From NCBI GenBank assembly GCA_003139695.1, contig PLJM01000025.1:1-64000 (forward strand): DNA of 64,000 nucleotides. The letters run 5' to 3'. The notes under the pieces are model-generated. The model worked only from the letters and a program-made list of their open reading frames with translations, was not told the DNA's origin and searched no databases. This DNA comes from Candidatus Dormiibacterota bacterium (GTDB lineage: Bacteria; Chloroflexota; Dormibacteria; Dormibacterales; Dormibacteraceae). Positions 8,597 through 16,834 of the stretch are shown here, one piece after another. Position numbers and translations under genes: made by a program. The number at the start of each line of letters is the position of its first letter. The first letter of the stretch is position 1.

Positions 8597-9652
8597 CTAA
8601 CTAACTTTTGCGGCTCTCAGAGGTTCGCCGACCTCGTTGAGGAATCCCAGAAGCTCAACGTAGGACTGCAGAAACGAGGTCTCGTGGTACGCGATTCCGC
8701 GCTCGGCGCAGAACTGCTTGACGATCGGCTGAGCGCGCTTCACGTTGATGCGAGGCATCCCTGGGAAAAGGTGGTGCTCGATCTGGTAATTGAGCGCGCC
8801 GTACCAGAAGTCCGTGAGGGGGTGCCCGTAGATGTTTCGTGCCGTGAGCACCTGGGTGCGCACGAAGTCGAGACGAGTCGAGCTGTCGGTCTGCGGCATG
8901 CCCTTGTGGTTCGGCGCGAACACGGACGCAAGGTACGCACCGCCGACCGCCTTGTGGATGACTACGACCATCAGCGCCGACCACGGGCCGAGGAAGAACA
9001 GCATCGCGCCGAGGTAGATCACCGCATGCGCTGCGAGCATGCCGAACTCGAGGCGGCGATATCGAGAGTCCTCTTTGATGAGATAGGTGGCGCCGACCAC
9101 GTGCATGCTCCAGGCCAGGAAAGTCGTGAGTGGGAAAAAGAAATACACCTGGTACATGGCCAGGAGCCGGCCGGCACCTCGGCGCGCCATCGCCTGCTCG
9201 TGCGTGTATACGATGGCGCCGACGTCGATGTCAGGGTCGAGATCGACGTCGTTCGGGTTGCCGTGATGGCGATTGTGCTTCTGCACCCACCAGCCATAGC
9301 TCATGCCGAGAAGCGCATCTGCGGTGATAAGACCGACGAGCGCGTTCTTCCAGTTCGACGCGAACATCTGCCGGTGCCCTGAATCATGCAGCTGGAATCC
9401 CAGCTGGCCGGAGATGAGGCCGAGGAGGACTGCAGTCAGAGCCTGGGCCCAAATCTGCTTGACGAGAAACAGGATGGCGAGGCAGCCGAAAAACAGCGCG
9501 AGGTTGGTGGTGATGCTGAACGCGTAAAACACCGGCCGCTTGTCCATCAGCCCGGCGTCATTGATGCGACGCTTGAGAACCGCGTAATCGCGCTGAACGT
9601 TTTCCGCCGTCTCACCGCTTGGGCGTGAGACATCTGCTATCAAGCTAACCAC
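8597..9652 (-). CDS. Membrane fatty acid desaturase (front-end/acyl-lipid type)
   Basis: The protein of about 351 residues has the three histidine boxes of the membrane desaturase superfamily: HDSGH, HNRHHG and QIEHH (in QIEHHLFPGMPR). These bind the di-iron centre. The Gln in the third box is typical of front-end desaturases such as delta-5/delta-6 enzymes and DesA3-like mycobacterial proteins. Four hydrophobic helices flank the boxes. The open frame continues upstream through a tRNA gene, so the true start must be downstream; GTG at 9652 is used, and TTG at 9643 with AGGGTGG before it is the alternative. It probably adjusts membrane fluidity. Confidence 0.85.
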   Translation of the reverse strand: MVSLIADVSRPSGETAENVQRDYAVLKRRINDAGLMDKRPVFYAFSITTNLALFFGCLAILFLVKQIWAQALTAVLLGLISGQLGFQLHDSGHRQMFASNWKNALVGLITADALLGMSYGWWVQKHNRHHGNPNDVDLDPDIDVGAIVYTHEQAMARRGAGRLLAMYQVYFFFPLTTFLAWSMHVVGATYLIKEDSRYRRLEFGMLAAHAVIYLGAMLFFLGPWSALMVVVIHKAVGGAYLASVFAPNHKGMPQTDSSTRLDFVRTQVLTARNIYGHPLTDFWYGALNYQIEHHLFPGMPRINVKRAQPIVKQFCAERGIAYHETSFLQSYVELLGFLNEVGEPLRAAKVS

Positions 9653-9781
9653 CCTAACAGTTACCTGTAAGGCAGCCTGGGTCCACAGCCGTAACAGAAG
9701 CCATAACACAAGCGCGATGTCAAGTTGGAACGGGCGAATCGGCCACACTGATGGCCAGAAATGAGGGACATCGCCCAGTGG

Positions 9782-9865
9782 TGCCGAGAGCGGGAGTCGA
9801 ACCCGCACGTCCTTGCGGACATCGGTTTTTGAGACCGACGCGTCTGCCAGTTCCGCCACCTCGGC
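9782..9865 (-). tRNA. tRNA-Leu (anticodon CAA)
   Basis: The minus strand folds as a class II tRNA: acceptor GCCGAGG/TCTCGGC, D arm GGCGGAACTGGCAGACGC, anticodon stem TCGGT/ACCGA with loop CTCAAAA, long variable arm TGTCCGCAAGGACG and T arm GGGTTCGACTCCC. The discriminator is A and CCA is not encoded. Confidence 0.95.
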
Positions 9866-9900
9866 GCAGCCGTAACGGGGCTCGACAATACCATTGGCCA

Positions 9901-10497
9901 ATGCGAATCGCCGCAATCTTGGGCCTGTGCGTGCTGCTGAATGCATGTGGGCTGACCGGCGCCCTCCCCTCCACCACCCCTGTCGCGGGCACCACCAGCA
10001 CTCCGCCGCAGCGGGCATCTGCACCACGGATCACGCTTCCGCCGGTGAGCCCTCCGGCGCCACCGGTCAACGTGGCGGCCTTCAAATGCGCCAATGCGAG
10101 CGGCGGGGTTACGGGCGGTGCAAGTCTCACGGGCGTCAGGATGTCCGAGCCGCTCGGGTTCGATCGCCTGGTGCTGCAGTTCGACAGCAAGGTACCCAGC
10201 TACACGGTCAAGCGCCAGGCAAAGCCGCTATTCAAGAACGGTGCCAGCGGCCAGACCATTGCGCTCAGCGGCGCCGCCGGCGTGCTGGTCCAGATTCAGT
10301 CCGCAACGGCATCCGGCTCCTACACCGGCGCGACCGACATGGCTCATTCCGATTACCAGGTGCTGATCGAAGCCAGGCTCGTCGAGGACTTCGAGGGCTA
10401 TCTGTCCTGGGGGCTGGGCCTGACAAAGCCTGCCTGCTTCCGTGCCTTCACACTTGCGGATCCACCGCGCCTGGTGATCGACTTCAAGACCGCGTAG
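9901..10497 (+). CDS. AMIN-like domain lipoprotein
   Basis: From ATG 9901 the 198-residue protein starts with a lipoprotein signal ending LLNAC (Cys17), then a Pro/Thr linker (about 20-60), then a beta-rich domain like the AMIN-like domains of actinobacterial lipoproteins (RMSEPLGFDRLVLQFD ... PPRLVIDFKTA). It would sit on the outer face of the cytoplasmic membrane. An in-frame upstream ATG at 9751 is rejected because that extension reads through the tRNA-Leu. Function unknown; AMIN-type domains often bind cell-wall polymers. Confidence 0.75.
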   Translation: MRIAAILGLCVLLNACGLTGALPSTTPVAGTTSTPPQRASAPRITLPPVSPPAPPVNVAAFKCANASGGVTGGASLTGVRMSEPLGFDRLVLQFDSKVPSYTVKRQAKPLFKNGASGQTIALSGAAGVLVQIQSATASGSYTGATDMAHSDYQVLIEARLVEDFEGYLSWGLGLTKPACFRAFTLADPPRLVIDFKTA

Positions 10498-10515
10498 CGA
10501 TAATCTTCCCTGCGC

Positions 10516-11982
10516 ATGGCAGTTCAACCACCCACCGGGCCTGCCAGCATGCCGCTTCCTCCGCCAGTCGGGACGCCCGTTCCTCCACCGGTGGGCACCG
10601 CCCTCCCTCCGCCCGTCAAGCCACGTCGATCGTGCCTGGGTTGCGGCTGCGGTGGCTGCCTGCTCGCGATCGTGCTCGTCGTTCTTCTTGTCTTTGGCGG
10701 CGGCTACTACTTCTTCATCGTCCAGGCACAGGCCGCAGTGCCGGCACCGGCTGCGCTGCAGGTGATCTCGACCCCGGTTGATGTCGATACCAACAACTCC
10801 GCCGGCTTCCATACCGCCAGGCCTGGCGAGGAGCTAACCGCCGGGAACTCAGTACGCACCGGTGACCAGGGTCACGCGGCGATTCAGTTCCCTGACGGTT
10901 CATATGTGCGCATGTCGCCGAACACGACGGTGACGGTGACCGCCGCACAGCTCTCGCATGACGGCAACCTTCAGTCCGCAAGCCTGTCGCAAAAAGTCGG
11001 CCGCACGTTCACGAATGTGCAGCACCTCGTGTCCGGCGCGAGCTTTCAGGTCGGCGGCCACTCGGTCAGCGCGTCGGTCCGCGGAACCCAGTTCGAGGTG
11101 TTGGTGCGCGCCAACCAGACCAACCTCATCAAAGTGTTCGACGGGACTGTGAAGGTCACCGGAACGACGACGGCCACTCTCACCGCAGGCCAGCAGATCG
11201 ACGCCGATGCGAACGGCAGGCTGTCAGGCCAGGGGCTGATCAAGCCCGAGGCGGCTGACCCTTACGCATTGGAAGCGCAGTGCGCCCGCACCGTTTCTGC
11301 GGGAACCAACCCGGGCACCGTGCAAACATCGACGGGCGAAGGGCTTGCCACCGGTCAATCGGCCGAGGCTGACTACAGCTCGCCAGGTGGCACGCTCAGC
11401 TTCGCGCTGTGCTACCCGGGCAGCCTGATGACGCTGACGGTAATCGACCCATCCGGGGCCACGCATACGTCGAGACAGAGCTCGCGGCCCGTGCAGGGCA
11501 ACCTCAGCGGGCCGCCAGGCCGGTACCGGGCGATCGTGCGAGCCGAAGATGTGCCCGGCGGCGAGCCATGGGCGATTTCATTTGCCACGAACAGCTCATG
11601 CAGCGCAGAGAGCGTCGACACAGCCGGGTTCGTCCGGCAGACGATCAGTAACGATCAGATCTCGCAAGCGCTCGCCAGCTCCGGGGTCACGCTGCAGGTT
11701 CAAGGCACATCCCCCGCCTCGGCGCGCGTCTCCTACTACTCCGACCTCGGGGGAGTGCCTATCTCCTGGACTGTGATCTTCTATGCGGCGACCCCGAACC
11801 TCGGCCTGGTGCTCACACAGGTCACGGTGCGAGGTATCAACCTCACAACGCAGGTGGCATCAAAGCTCAGCTCGGCAATCGGCCAGTCGCTGACCTTCCC
11901 CACCGACTTCACTGTCGACCGCGTCTATTCCTGCAAGGGTTCTGGTGGCGGCGTCATGGTTGTTGAGGGACACAGGGGCTAG
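10516..11982 (+). CDS. FecR domain membrane protein, tandem copy 1
   Basis: The 488 residues comprise a Pro-rich cytoplasmic head (1-37), a Cys-rich patch CLGCGCGGC just before a transmembrane helix (about 50-72), and a FecR-like domain (about 85-205; PGEELTAGNSVRTGDQGHAAIQFPDGS) with the VRGTQFEV signature. A second beta-rich region follows. FecR proteins relay signals to sigma factors or anchor surface structures; no sigma gene is adjacent. It is paralogous to the next gene along its whole outer part. Four cysteines at the membrane border are unusual and could be acylated or bind metal. Confidence 0.8.
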   Translation: MAVQPPTGPASMPLPPPVGTPVPPPVGTALPPPVKPRRSCLGCGCGGCLLAIVLVVLLVFGGGYYFFIVQAQAAVPAPAALQVISTPVDVDTNNSAGFHTARPGEELTAGNSVRTGDQGHAAIQFPDGSYVRMSPNTTVTVTAAQLSHDGNLQSASLSQKVGRTFTNVQHLVSGASFQVGGHSVSASVRGTQFEVLVRANQTNLIKVFDGTVKVTGTTTATLTAGQQIDADANGRLSGQGLIKPEAADPYALEAQCARTVSAGTNPGTVQTSTGEGLATGQSAEADYSSPGGTLSFALCYPGSLMTLTVIDPSGATHTSRQSSRPVQGNLSGPPGRYRAIVRAEDVPGGEPWAISFATNSSCSAESVDTAGFVRQTISNDQISQALASSGVTLQVQGTSPASARVSYYSDLGGVPISWTVIFYAATPNLGLVLTQVTVRGINLTTQVASKLSSAIGQSLTFPTDFTVDRVYSCKGSGGGVMVVEGHRG

Positions 11983-12056
11983 CTGCCTGCGTTCCTTTTC
12001 GGGGTCTCGAACCTAAGTAATCCAATTCCCCGATCCCTTTAGGTATCGTTCCCGCC

Positions 12057-13442
12057 ATGTCGATAACATCGCCCAAGGCGGCGCCGAAGCGGCGGGGCGG
12101 CTACCGCTTGATCATCGTGCTCCTGGTCGTGCTGCTGCTGGCGGGTGCGGCGTTCTTCTGGCTCAACAGCGCGGCCCAGGCGGCTGTCAACGCCACAGCG
12201 ACACTGACCGTCTACCAGCCTGCCGTCACCGTCGCGCATCCGGGGGGCACGTCCTTCGCAGGCGCGACCGGGGCCATTGTCGAGCCGGGGGACTCGGTCG
12301 ACACCGCTACCAAGGGCCGAGCCGCGATCCAACTGCCAGACGGGACGATCACGCGTTTGGCAGGCGACACGCAGATCACTCTTACCTCCGCTCATTTCGC
12401 CAAGAGCGGCAACCTTCACGACGTCTCCATATTTCAGAAGGCCGGCCGGACGTTCACCAATGTGCAGCATCTCATCGGCGGTGCCACGTTCAAGGTCGGG
12501 GGCCAGTCCGCCACCGCTTCGGTGCGAGGCACAAAATTCGAAGTGCTCATAAATCTGGACGGCACGATGTTGGTCAAGCTATTCGACGGCAAGCTCACGC
12601 TGGCCGGCAAGAACTCGGTTGACCTCGTTGCGTCCCAGCAGTCCACGGTGGATGCCCAGGGCAACGTCGGGGCCGCGGGCCCAATCCAGCCTGAGCCCAA
12701 CGATCCGTTCGGGCCGCAGATGCTGGCCTCAGACCAGGTGAGCCAGGGGACGACTCCCGGCACCGAGCAGGATTTCATCGGTGCGCCGATTCACAACGGC
12801 GAGCAGCAGTCCTACTCGTACAGCTTTGCCGGCGGCGGGATCGTCAAAGCGGCGCTGGGTTATAAGGGAAGCCTGATGGCGCTGAAGGTCAAGGCTCCGG
12901 ATGGCACCCTGTACTCGCACCAGGGACCGCCCCCGGTTGTCGTCGTCGTCCCTGCTGCGCCGGCCGGGATCTACACGATCACCGTCGTGGGTGTGAGCGG
13001 CTTAGGCGCACCAGGTGAGGAACCATTCGTCAGCGTGGCGTCCTTAGAGCCCTGCGCAACCGCCACCGTCGCCCAGAACGGGGCGGTTCGTCACGGCTAC
13101 ACCCCGCAAGATCTCGCCGCAGCGATCAGCGTCCCCGGGCTGTCGAACCTCAAGCTGAGCTTTGCCGGCGATTCGGTTGCCGGCGGCATCATCACCGGCA
13201 CCGGGACCTACAACGGAGTGAGCTGGAGCGGGACGGTTGTTCTCTTCTGGCATGGCGGGGTGCTCGAGATCTTTCCCGTTGGAGCGACTGTCTTCAATGT
13301 CGGCGTTCCGGCCACCCAGATCGTGCAGCAGATAGGGGCCGCTATCGCTCAGGACCCGACCAATATCAATCCTGGTTACAAGGTCGACCGATTGTTCACC
13401 TGTCAGGGCGTCCTGATGATCGACGGACGGATCGGCGCCTAA
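12057..13442 (+). CDS. FecR domain membrane protein, tandem copy 2
   Basis: The 461-residue paralogue lacks the Pro-rich head and Cys patch. It has a short basic N-terminus (KAAPKRRGGYR), one transmembrane helix (about 18-38), a FecR domain with ASVRGTKFEV (about 155-165) and a C-terminal beta-rich domain ending LFTCQGVLMIDGR, like the VYSCKGSGGGVMVVEG end of copy 1. The 74-base gap to copy 1 has no obvious terminator, so the pair may be cotranscribed. Tandem duplication with divergence is the simplest origin. Confidence 0.8.
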   Translation: MSITSPKAAPKRRGGYRLIIVLLVVLLLAGAAFFWLNSAAQAAVNATATLTVYQPAVTVAHPGGTSFAGATGAIVEPGDSVDTATKGRAAIQLPDGTITRLAGDTQITLTSAHFAKSGNLHDVSIFQKAGRTFTNVQHLIGGATFKVGGQSATASVRGTKFEVLINLDGTMLVKLFDGKLTLAGKNSVDLVASQQSTVDAQGNVGAAGPIQPEPNDPFGPQMLASDQVSQGTTPGTEQDFIGAPIHNGEQQSYSYSFAGGGIVKAALGYKGSLMALKVKAPDGTLYSHQGPPPVVVVVPAAPAGIYTITVVGVSGLGAPGEEPFVSVASLEPCATATVAQNGAVRHGYTPQDLAAAISVPGLSNLKLSFAGDSVAGGIITGTGTYNGVSWSGTVVLFWHGGVLEIFPVGATVFNVGVPATQIVQQIGAAIAQDPTNINPGYKVDRLFTCQGVLMIDGRIGA

Positions 13443-13632
13443 CGGCGCCTTATGAGAGGGAACCCCCGGTGGTTCCCCTCATCGGCGGGCGCTTCGCGCG
13501 CGCCTGCTCTCCCTCCGGTATATCGATGGGTCTTATCGACGATTGTTTCTCCATGCAACGATTGGGTGTGAGAAGGGACAAAGTCATGGCCGGGGAAACC
13601 CCGGCCAACCCTGCGACGCCAACCGGTCCCTA
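13443..13632 (+). repeat. Structured 3'-end element, copy B1
   Basis: It starts at the FecR2 stop: a GGCGCC/GGCGCC hairpin that includes the stop codon, then ATGAGAGGGAACC/GGTTCCCCTCAT, then GGCGGGCGC/GCGCGCCTG, a pyrimidine tract CTCTCCCTCC, and the core GGACAAAGTCATGGCC with a GGCCGGGG/CCCCGGCC stem then AACCCTGC. It is followed directly by a second copy; no gene lies between 13443 and 13819. Confidence 0.8.
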
Positions 13633-13812
13633 GCGGGACCTTATGAGAGGGGACCCGGATGGTCCCCCCTCATCGGCGGGCGCTGCGCGCGCGCCTGCTC
13701 CTCCTCCGGTATATCGATGGGATTCTTTTTTTAGAAGCGCTCCCTGCCACGAGTGATAGTGATTAATACAAAGTCATGGTCGGGGGGACCCCGGCCAACC
13801 CTGCCGCGCTAG
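13623..13812 (+). repeat. Structured 3'-end element, copy B2
   Basis: A tandem second copy with its own first stem GGTCCC/GGGACC, second stem GAGGGGACC/GGTCCCCCCTC, third stem GGCGGGCGC/GCGCGCCTGC, T-rich GATTCTTTTTTT and core ending CTGCCGCGCTAG. The changes from B1 in both early stems keep base pairing. It abuts the 3' end of the convergent kinase-like gene. Confidence 0.8.
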
Positions 13813-13819
13813 CGACGAC

Positions 13820-14722
13820 TTAGGTGGTGCGGCGGCGGCGGCTTGGTAGTCGTTGCTTCGCTCGCGACAGCAATCCGGCAGGACTTGGGTCGTTGCTCTT
13901 TCCTGTCAGGGCGCGTTCGAGGCGGTCGAGGAGCTCTCCGGCGGTCGCAGGCCGGCGGTCTGGTTCGCGGTCCATGGCCTGCTGGAGCACCGCGGCAAAC
14001 GGAGCGGAAAGCTCTGGCGCTGAGTCGCGCACGCTGGGGGGCGGCTCGTACAGGCGGCGACTGAGCGTCTCGATCCAGCTCTTCGACGAGAAGGGACGGC
14101 GGCCGGTGACCGCCTCGAAAACGATCGCGGCGAGCGAATACACGTCGGCTCGACCGTCCACCTCGCGGCCGACAAGTCGCTCCGGCGCCACGTAGTCCGG
14201 GGCCACCGGACCGCCCGTGCCGGGAACCGTGTTGAACGATGCGACCATGCCCAGGCCGAAGCCCGTCAACAGCGTGCGGCCGTCATCGGCAAGAAGGATG
14301 TTCGCGGGCTTGACGTCGCGATGAACAGTGGCACGCTTGTGCGCGTAGTCGAGCGCGCTTGCGATCGGCCGCAGCAAACCGATCACACCCAACGGCTCAT
14401 ACCGGACACCGTCACCGAACACTGCGTCGAGAGTGCGCCCATTGATCATCTCGGTGACGAGGTACGGTGAATCACCCTCGTACGCAAGCTCATACAGGCG
14501 CGGGATCGCTTGGTGCTCGAGCGCGACGTATGACCGGAGCTCGAGCATGAAGCGGCGCGAGAAGCTGACATCGCGAGCAACCGCTGCTTCGATCGTTCGC
14601 AATGCGACCTTTCTGTGCAGGCGCGGGTGCTCCGCCTCGTAGACGACGCCGAGGCTGTCGGTCTCGATCTCGCGCAGGACGCGGTATCCGCCTACGTGTT
14701 GACCGTTGCCATTGCTGCTCAT
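13820..14722 (-). CDS. Ser/Thr protein kinase-like protein, probable pseudokinase
   Basis: The 300 residues span an Hanks-type kinase fold, including YLVTEMINGRTLD, HRDVKPANIL (134-143) and APERL. Key catalytic residues are changed: the VAIK lysine is Arg (VALR, 39-42), the DFG aspartate is Gly (TGFGLG, G154), and the Gly-rich loop is degenerate (EIETDSLGVVY). The HRD Asp and the following Asn remain. It therefore probably binds partners or nucleotide without normal catalysis. There is no transmembrane segment or PASTA domain; the tail is basic (RAKQRLPSRRRR). It is convergent with the FecR pair. Confidence 0.8.
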   Translation of the reverse strand: MSSNGNGQHVGGYRVLREIETDSLGVVYEAEHPRLHRKVALRTIEAAVARDVSFSRRFMLELRSYVALEHQAIPRLYELAYEGDSPYLVTEMINGRTLDAVFGDGVRYEPLGVIGLLRPIASALDYAHKRATVHRDVKPANILLADDGRTLLTGFGLGMVASFNTVPGTGGPVAPDYVAPERLVGREVDGRADVYSLAAIVFEAVTGRRPFSSKSWIETLSRRLYEPPPSVRDSAPELSAPFAAVLQQAMDREPDRRPATAGELLDRLERALTGKSNDPSPAGLLSRAKQRLPSRRRRTT

Positions 14723-14780
14723 GTCAACCCGCTCGCCATGAAAAGTGAACTCTAGGCCACCTGATGGTCAACAAGTCTGG

Positions 14781-14863
14781 TGTCGGCGAGAGGACTCGAA
14801 CCTCCACGTCCAGCCGGACACCAGCTCCTAAGGCTGGCGCGTCTGCCATTCCGCCACGCCGAC
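14781..14863 (-). tRNA. tRNA-Leu (anticodon TAG)
   Basis: Class II fold on the minus strand: acceptor GTCGGCG/CGCCGAC, anticodon stem CCAGC/GCTGG with loop CTTAGGA, variable arm TGTCCGGCTGGACG and T arm GAGGTTCGAGTCCTC. Discriminator A; CCA not encoded. Confidence 0.95.
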
Positions 14864-14887
14864 ATCCCAGTGATTATTTACCCTCGC

Positions 14888-16825
14888 TCATCCGAAGTTC
14901 TGTATGTCCACGGGCTCGATCTCGTCCGCGATGGCGAAATCGAAGATCTGCGAGTAGAAATAGAGCTCGCCTTCGATCGAGCGCCTGATGTTCTTGGCCT
15001 GGCGGAAACCATGCTGCTCACCCTCGAACGGCAGATACGCATACGGCAGCTTCTTCCTCTCGCATACGGCGACGAACTCTTCGGCCTGGCTCGGCGGCAC
15101 GACTTTGTCCTCGAGCCCTTGGAACAGGATGACCGGGCAGTTGAGGTCGTCGGCGAAGTTGACGGCGGATCGCTCGTGGTACAGGTCGGCTCGCTCCGGA
15201 TAAGGACCGACGAGGGTGTCGAGGTACCGCGATTCGAACTTGTGCGTGTCCTTGACGAACGTGACGAGGTCGCCGATTCCGAAGTGGCTCGCGCCGGCAT
15301 TGAAGAAATTACGTTTCGTCAACGCGACCAGCGTAGTGAATCCGCCGGCCGAGCCACCAGTGATTGCGACCCGTTTGCGATCTGCGAGGCCACGGCCGAC
15401 GAGGTAGCGAGCGGCGTTGACGCAATCGTCGACGTCGACCACGCCCCAATTGCCATTTAGGCGCCGGCGGTACGCGCGCCCGTAACCGGATGACCCGCCG
15501 TAGTTGACGTCGACGATGCCGAAGCCGCGGCTCGTCCAGTACTGGAACTCGAGGTCGAAGCTGGAGCCGACCGCACTGGTCGGGCCGCCGTGGCTATGCA
15601 CGACCAGTGGCGGCTGCTCTTCCGGCGGGCCCTCGTAGTCCTTGTTTTTGGGCGGGTAGTAGAACGCATGGGCCGTCACGCCGTCCTCGGTCGGAAACTC
15701 GATCGCCTGCGGGACGCTGAAGTAGCCCGGATCGAGGTGCGCTGGATTGGAGACCTTGACGACCTCCTGGGCGCCGCTGTCGACGTCGACGACGAGGACT
15801 CGCTCTGAGAGGGTGGGCGACGCGGCGACGGTCGCCACTCGCCTGTCGTTCACAACGACGCCTCGGAGGTCGGAATACAGAAGCTGGATCTGCTTCAGCT
15901 TCCCGGTTGCCGTGTCGAGGAGCCCCAGTTTCGTGCCGCCGGCTTCCGAGTACAGACATACGATCTCGCCGGAGCCGGCGAAGCCGTACCTGGTCATTCC
16001 GAATGCCCACTGCGGCACCCCGAACTCCGCCTCGCGGCGGCAGACCGGCTCGTCAAACTCGCCGCGAACTCGATAGATGTTCCACCAGTCATTGCGATCC
16101 GAGATGAAGTACAGCTCGCCATCGGGCGACCATTCCGGCTGGAAGATCGACTCCTCGGGCCCACCGGCGACCCTTCGCGCGGAGATCGCATTGCCGTCAG
16201 CGTCGAGCTCGCCGACCCAAAGCTCGGTGCCGTCCCACGGCATGTTCGGATGTTTCCACGTCAGCCACGCAAGGCGCTTACCGTCCGGACTGAGCTTGGG
16301 TGAAGAGTAGAAGTCGTTGCCGCCGGCAACAGTGATGGCGGGGCGATCGCCCTTCCAATCCAACGCGACCAGCGTGTTCACAGCTTCGGATGCGCCGGTC
16401 GTGTGGTCTTCGCGCACTGCAAATATTCGCAGCCGCTTAGCATCGACGAGCAGGTCCGCGTGCCGGACATCGACAGCGGGCGTGATCGCACCCGGGGCGC
16501 CGTCGCGTTCCTGGATGTAGATGCGCTGATCGTCAAAGTTGGCGAACCACACTGTTCCGCCGCTCACCGCGAACTCGCCGCCTCCATATTCGTGGACGCG
16601 CGTCCGTGCGTTGAAGCCGGCCGGCGTCACGTCCGTGTTGGCGCCGTCGCTGCGGCGCACGACCACCTGGCGGCCGGCCTCGGTTGGCCTCAGCTCGGTC
16701 CAGTAGAGATCGTTGCCATCCCAGCGCGACATGCCCCTGCCGAGCGATACCGTGCCGTTGAGAAGCAGCTCGATCGTGATCGGCGACGCCCAGGATCCGA
16801 AAGGCGCAACCCTCCGATCACTCAC
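14888..16825 (-). CDS. S9 family prolyl oligopeptidase-like peptidase
   Basis: The 645-residue protein has an N-terminal beta-propeller (about 30-370; repeated WSPDGELYFISDR, LSPDGKRLAWL) and a C-terminal alpha/beta hydrolase. The triad is Ser in GGSAGGF (about 492), Asp in GLEDKVVP (about 571) and His in GEQHGFR (about 604). It resembles acylaminoacyl-peptidases/dipeptidyl peptidases that cut short peptides. No signal peptide is seen, so it is probably cytoplasmic. It follows the thiolase gene by nine bases, probably one transcript. Confidence 0.9.
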   Translation of the reverse strand: MSDRRVAPFGSWASPITIELLLNGTVSLGRGMSRWDGNDLYWTELRPTEAGRQVVVRRSDGANTDVTPAGFNARTRVHEYGGGEFAVSGGTVWFANFDDQRIYIQERDGAPGAITPAVDVRHADLLVDAKRLRIFAVREDHTTGASEAVNTLVALDWKGDRPAITVAGGNDFYSSPKLSPDGKRLAWLTWKHPNMPWDGTELWVGELDADGNAISARRVAGGPEESIFQPEWSPDGELYFISDRNDWWNIYRVRGEFDEPVCRREAEFGVPQWAFGMTRYGFAGSGEIVCLYSEAGGTKLGLLDTATGKLKQIQLLYSDLRGVVVNDRRVATVAASPTLSERVLVVDVDSGAQEVVKVSNPAHLDPGYFSVPQAIEFPTEDGVTAHAFYYPPKNKDYEGPPEEQPPLVVHSHGGPTSAVGSSFDLEFQYWTSRGFGIVDVNYGGSSGYGRAYRRRLNGNWGVVDVDDCVNAARYLVGRGLADRKRVAITGGSAGGFTTLVALTKRNFFNAGASHFGIGDLVTFVKDTHKFESRYLDTLVGPYPERADLYHERSAVNFADDLNCPVILFQGLEDKVVPPSQAEEFVAVCERKKLPYAYLPFEGEQHGFRQAKNIRRSIEGELYFYSQIFDFAIADEIEPVDIQNFG

Positions 16826-16834
16826 GATTGCTGG

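Noticed and set aside
9751-9900. N-terminal extension of the AMIN-like lipoprotein
   Set aside because: It reads through the tRNA-Leu and would place the lipobox internally; ATG 9901 gives a proper signal peptide.
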